This document shows, piece after piece, positions 60,419 to 64,000 of a stretch of 64,000 nucleotides of DNA. Position 1 is the stretch's first letter. Every line of letters begins with the position of its first letter. The notes under the pieces are model-generated. The model worked only from the letters and a program-made list of their open reading frames with translations. It made no database searches and was not told the origin of the DNA. The translations under genes were made by a program, and so were the position numbers. Source of the stretch: Bacillota bacterium (GTDB taxonomy: Bacteria > Bacillota > Clostridia > Acetivibrionales > DTU013); NCBI GenBank assembly GCA_023426125.1, contig JAFABI010000025.1:192505-256504 (forward strand), written 5' to 3'.

Positions 60419-60476
60419 TGCTATTTGGGGGCGACCGAAACGAACCTTTGGTTTTCCTTACTGGGAGGTAGATGAT

Positions 60477-62279
60477 TTGTTCAAGCTGCAGGCCCGCACC
60501 AAGCTGATGATTTTATTGGTGATCCCCAGCATCATCTTTTCCTTTATGATCATCCATATCGCCAAGGGCTACCTCTCCGACTTTTTCAGGCAGACCCAGC
60601 TGGATGCCCTGAAAAGAGTGTCGGAGCAGATCGTCTATTCCCTGAAAGGCTCCATAGACCAGGTAAACATGCTGGCGCTGGACCTGGAGCAGAGAATCCT
60701 TCAGGATAACAGCGCCGACAATGTGCTGGATATCATTGATATCATGACGCGCAACCGCTCCGATTTCATCCGGGGGATTGCCTATCTCAGCAGCAAGGGA
60801 GAGGTCATGGGCTATCCGGAGGTCTACTGGGAATTCTTCGGAGAAGAAGAGGAAAAAATCATCAACCTCAGTGTCCATAAAAATGAAATGGGCGTATACT
60901 GGTCGCCCCACTTTTATTCCCTCATAAACCTGGGCAATTCGTACAATCCCGCCAGCATTGCTACCAAGGCGGTATACGGAAAGACGGGCTATGCGGGGAC
61001 AATCGCCATTGTCGTAGATCTGGACAAATTTGTCTCCAATACGGCCATCATCGGCGGAAACTATGAGATCAGGACACTCCTGTATGATGCGGACAATACC
61101 CTCGCCGACAAGGTCAATGCCCAGAACTACCTCTTCAATAACGAATCCAAGCTGCAGTCGGAAGCGGAATTGCAGACCTATGACTCGGCTGTTGCCTACC
61201 TGAATGAAAAGAAGCTGTATTATTCGGTTTCCGAAATGGCATACCACCCCGGCTGGAAGATCATGGTGATCGGGGATGTGCAGAAGCTGGAAAGCAAGTT
61301 CACCCCCTTTAACAATTCCTTTGTCATCATCCTTGTATTTGGTGTGGCAGGTCTTTTCTGCATCTATTTCGGAATCATGTGGTGGTTTACCAGGCCTCTG
61401 GTCAAGATCACCCGGGGCATCCGCAGGGTGGGCACCGGCGACTTTGACTACCGGATTGAGATGAAGCGAGGGGACGAATTCGGAAAGGTTGCGGAGGAAT
61501 TGAACCGCATGTCGGAGACCATCAAAAATTTGATCCGAGAGCTGAACCTGACCCATGAGAAAAAAAGGAATTCGGATTTCCAGGTGCTGCTTTCCCAGGT
61601 CAACCCCCATTTTTTGTACAATACGCTCAATTCCATCGATATGATGGTGGATGTGGGAAAAAAGAGCGATGTGCACAGGGCGCTGGAAATTCTGGTCAGC
61701 CTGCTGAAATACGGGCTGGACAAAAGGACACAGCTTCGGACCCTCCGGGAGGAATTCGACTATATCCGCAAATATGTGGAAATCTTGAAAATACGCTATG
61801 GCAGCCGTTTTGAGTATGAAATGGAGCTTCCGGAAGCATTGGCGGAAACCCAAATATTGAAGCTGCTGCTCCAGCCCCTGGTGGAAAACGCCATATTTCA
61901 CGGCCTGCATCCCGTTAAGGACAGGCGGGGCGTTTTGAGCCTGAAGGCCGGGGAAGGCGGCGGCACCCTTTTTATTGAGGTGCGGGACAACGGGGTGGGC
62001 ATTCCGGGAGATGCAATACGGGACATTCTGGAGGGAAAAGCCGCCGGAGGAGGGGAACGGGAAAAAAAGCCCGGAACAGGCACGGGAATAGGAGTGGCAA
62101 ACGTCAACGAGAGAATCCAGCTGTACTATGGGAAAAGCTTCGGACTGGATATAAAGAGCAGCCTGGACAGGGAAACGGTGGTTACAGTACGGATCCCTCC
62201 CGGAATAGACGCCGGGAAGGGCGGGGATGTACGCAAAGAGGACGGGGAGGGGAGGAAGTTGGATGGAAGATGCGGTTAA
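60477..62279 (+). CDS. YesM-type sensor histidine kinase (locus 3)
   Basis: 600 residues from TTG 60477, preceded by GGGAGGT at correct spacing. TM1 near residues 9-27 (LMILLVIPSIIFSFMIIHI), an extracellular Cache-like sensor, TM2 (VIILVFGVAGLFCIYFGIMW), HAMP, phospho-acceptor His378 in NPHFLYNTLNSIDMM, and the ATPase motifs QPLVENAIFHGL, DNGVGIPG and GTGIGVANVNERI. The C-terminal tail overlaps the response-regulator start by 17 bp. It lies downstream of its transporter, whereas in locus 1 the kinase leads the operon. Confidence 0.95.
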   Translation: MFKLQARTKLMILLVIPSIIFSFMIIHIAKGYLSDFFRQTQLDALKRVSEQIVYSLKGSIDQVNMLALDLEQRILQDNSADNVLDIIDIMTRNRSDFIRGIAYLSSKGEVMGYPEVYWEFFGEEEEKIINLSVHKNEMGVYWSPHFYSLINLGNSYNPASIATKAVYGKTGYAGTIAIVVDLDKFVSNTAIIGGNYEIRTLLYDADNTLADKVNAQNYLFNNESKLQSEAELQTYDSAVAYLNEKKLYYSVSEMAYHPGWKIMVIGDVQKLESKFTPFNNSFVIILVFGVAGLFCIYFGIMWWFTRPLVKITRGIRRVGTGDFDYRIEMKRGDEFGKVAEELNRMSETIKNLIRELNLTHEKKRNSDFQVLLSQVNPHFLYNTLNSIDMMVDVGKKSDVHRALEILVSLLKYGLDKRTQLRTLREEFDYIRKYVEILKIRYGSRFEYEMELPEALAETQILKLLLQPLVENAIFHGLHPVKDRRGVLSLKAGEGGGTLFIEVRDNGVGIPGDAIRDILEGKAAGGGEREKKPGTGTGIGVANVNERIQLYYGKSFGLDIKSSLDRETVVTVRIPPGIDAGKGGDVRKEDGEGRKLDGRCG

Positions 62280-63813
62280 GCTCCTGATTGTAGACGACGA
62301 ACCGTTGGCCAGGCTGCGGATTTCCACCTTTGACCTGGAACAACACGGCTTTACGGTGGTGGGGGAGGCGGAAAACGGCAGGGAAGCCCTGGAGCAGATT
62401 CCTGTCCTGAAGCCGGATATCATTGTAACGGATATTGTCATGCCGGTCATGGACGGCCTGCAGCTTCTGACGGAAATACAAAAGCTGCAAATCGCGCCGA
62501 AGGTGGTGCTGCTCACCTGCTATGACGATTTCAGCAAGGCCCAGGCAGCGCTGCGGCTTGGAGCGCTGGATTATATCGTTAAAATCATGCTGCGGGAAGA
62601 GGATTTCATCGAAGTCATCCATAAGGTCTCAAAAGTCATCCAGAAGGAAAAGCAGGCTGTCCGAAAGGCTATCCGGAAAACCTTGAACGATCTGATGCTG
62701 GCCGGATACAGGGAGCTTGGCGAGGAATATGTGCAGCAGCTTTTTGAAATGGGCTTCCGCCCTGCCGGATACAGGTTTCTCCTGCTGGAACTGGAGCAAA
62801 CGCAGTTCCAGGCGATGGAAGCCTACAAGCTTTCCATTGAAAACTGGGAGGACGACATCCGGTGCATTGTGGTCAATCGGATGCCGAAACGCTGGACGGT
62901 CCTTTTGTATACACAGAGCGGAATGCAAAGGGAGCTTTTTGAAGAAAAATCCATGGAATTCTGCAGAACTTTGCTGGACAGAATCGGTGGTACGTCCGGG
63001 AACCCCGGGGGCGGCTGCATGCAGATCATTGCAGGAAACCGGCATACCGAGGTGAACCGTCTGCCGGAAGCATACAATTCGCTATACTCCTCCCAAAAGC
63101 TTCTTTTTTATGCGGACAGGGGAGAGGGCGTTATTCCTGAAAGCCGGGGGGTTCACTTTTTCATGCCTATGCCGGGCACGGTGTTCCAGGGATTTATCGA
63201 TAAATTCCGTGATAATTTTGCCGGAAGCAACGGGAAAGGGGCGGCGGAATGCCTTTTGTCCTGGCTGGCCGCCGTGCGGGAGGAGTACCGGCCGCTGCCC
63301 GAGGATGTCAAAATCATGGCCTCCCTGCTTGCAACCTGTATACCCGACAGTCTGACCTGGGAAGGCGAGTTGCTCCAGAACCGGATGAAGGCCGGTATTG
63401 ACGGAGCGGATAACATGGAAGACATCCGCCGTATTTTTGAGTGTGCTGCGAAATGCATCGGCACGAGTTTGAAAAATTCCGAGTTGTATTTGCGTTCGGA
63501 AATACGGAAGGCGCTGGCTTATGTACAGGAGAATTACGGAAAGGACATCAGCCTGGAGATGGTCTCCGACCATGTAAAGCTTAGTGCCAGCTGGTTTGGC
63601 AGCCTGTTCCGGACAGAAATGCGCCAGAGCTTCAGCGAGTACCTGGCGGCATACCGCATCACGGAGGCGAAAAAGCTGCTGGAGCAGACCGACCTGGCTA
63701 TAAGCCGGATTGGGGAGACGGTGGGAATCGGAGACCCCCACTATTTTTCCCGGCTGTTTGCCAAAAGCACGGGACAAAGCCCCAAGGAGTACAGAAACGC
63801 CATACGGGGCTGA
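62263..63813 (+). CDS. YesN-type response regulator with AraC domain (locus 3)
   Basis: 516 residues from ATG 62263, chosen for the GGAGG at 62251-62255; 12 in-frame codons precede it. Receiver: DDEP acidic cluster, phospho-acceptor Asp57 (IIVTDIVMPVMDG), Lys in LDYIVKIM. A ~270-residue middle region and a C-terminal AraC domain (ISLEMVSDHVKLSASWFGSL ... IGETVGIGDPHYFSRLFAKS). It probably activates the upstream transporter and perhaps the glycosidase pair. The last 187 bp of the window after its stop contain nothing I recognise. Confidence 0.95.
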   Translation: MEDAVKLLIVDDEPLARLRISTFDLEQHGFTVVGEAENGREALEQIPVLKPDIIVTDIVMPVMDGLQLLTEIQKLQIAPKVVLLTCYDDFSKAQAALRLGALDYIVKIMLREEDFIEVIHKVSKVIQKEKQAVRKAIRKTLNDLMLAGYRELGEEYVQQLFEMGFRPAGYRFLLLELEQTQFQAMEAYKLSIENWEDDIRCIVVNRMPKRWTVLLYTQSGMQRELFEEKSMEFCRTLLDRIGGTSGNPGGGCMQIIAGNRHTEVNRLPEAYNSLYSSQKLLFYADRGEGVIPESRGVHFFMPMPGTVFQGFIDKFRDNFAGSNGKGAAECLLSWLAAVREEYRPLPEDVKIMASLLATCIPDSLTWEGELLQNRMKAGIDGADNMEDIRRIFECAAKCIGTSLKNSELYLRSEIRKALAYVQENYGKDISLEMVSDHVKLSASWFGSLFRTEMRQSFSEYLAAYRITEAKKLLEQTDLAISRIGETVGIGDPHYFSRLFAKSTGQSPKEYRNAIRG

Positions 63814-64000
63814 ACGACCGGTTCACGGTACTGTGAAACAGCCTATGAACTACAACAATTGTATCCGAAAAGACAGGGCAAAATCATGAAGCAAAATAAT
63901 GGAAATTAGTTAGCCATGCTTTGGATAAAAGGTGAAAAGATTGCTGTGCAATTTTTTTTCTTTTTGAGTTAGGGTCATGGGCGGACATGACTACAGATTA

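Noticed and set aside
60513..62516. 667-codon open frame on the minus strand
   Set aside because: It is antisense to the locus-3 kinase and regulator, whose domains are unmistakable. The antisense product is rich in His/Pro/Ile with no domain logic, the usual shadow of a G/C-ending codon pattern.
1..64000. CRISPR array, prophage, rRNA or tRNA genes
   Set aside because: No regular direct-repeat array with unique spacers, phage structural genes or conserved RNA landmarks were seen; the repeats present are palindromic and irregularly spaced.

Overview
The window looks like chromosome of an anaerobic, saccharolytic, Gram-positive clostridium. The evidence is the metabolism (pyruvate formate-lyase, a single-chain pyruvate:ferredoxin oxidoreductase, a phosphofructokinase with pyrophosphate-type residues, class II aldolase), an S-layer-homology (SLH) surface protein, three lipoprotein-dependent sugar importers paired with YesM/YesN-type or AraC-type regulators, ZTP and c-di-AMP riboswitches, a LoaP antiterminator and GGAGG ribosome binding sites throughout. 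The genus cannot be fixed from the sequence alone. No rRNA, tRNA, CRISPR array, phage module or intact transposase was recognised.

Layout. 1-2.4 kb: a 5'-cut TIM-barrel-like gene, a D-2-hydroxyacid dehydrogenase and a decayed gene tail. 2.4-9.9 kb: one 2484-residue secreted SLH protein with GLUG repeats, a beta-helix and FN3-type repeats. 10-14.4 kb (minus strand): pfp, a DUF1294 membrane protein, then pflB behind a textbook promoter and ZTP riboswitch. 14.6-24.4 kb: sugar locus 1 (histidine kinase, AraC response regulator, binding protein, two permeases, GH78-like rhamnosidase). 24.4-27.6 kb: ku, msrAB, fba. 28-29.4 kb: a DUF3796 / XRE / M23-peptidase cassette behind a palindromic operator. 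29.6-31.2 kb: an autoregulated PadR regulator and a membrane polyferredoxin. 31.5-38.9 kb: PFOR, a TetR remnant and a three-gene 2-hydroxyacyl-CoA-dehydratase-activase-type operon. 39.2-42 kb: a SIMPL protein, a c-di-AMP riboswitch in front of dapB, and loaP. 42.2-49.6 kb: sugar locus 2 (membrane AraC regulator, LplB/LplC-type permeases, binding protein), visibly more A+T-rich and flanked by gene debris. 49.6-53.7 kb (minus): glycogen phosphorylase and a DacF-like D,D-carboxypeptidase homologue lacking its nucleophile. 53.8-63.8 kb: a membrane protein, then sugar locus 3 (phosphodiester glycosidase, unknown surface protein, two permeases, binding protein, histidine kinase, response regulator).

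How the genes fit together. The three sugar loci share one plan: an extracellular sensor drives an AraC-type activator, which should control a lipoprotein plus two permeases. None has its own ATPase, so a shared MsmX-type ATPase elsewhere is implied. Imported sugar would pass through pfp and fba to pyruvate, which PFOR and PflB split; stored glucan is released by GlgP. The ZTP switch ties PflB-made formate to one-carbon/purine status, and the c-di-AMP switch puts a lysine/diaminopimelate step under an osmotic and cell-wall signal.

The most unusual signals are: (i) a six-copy family of ~100-145 bp palindromic elements placed between genes; (ii) two 42-bp palindromic elements inserted in frame near the end of glgP, matching an intergenic hairpin beside pfp; (iii) a DacF homologue whose SxxK serine is alanine; (iv) the DUF3796/XRE/M23 cassette, whose two membrane proteins share an N-terminal module; (v) the phosphodiester-glycosidase/unknown pair heading sugar locus 3; (vi) c-di-AMP control of dapB.
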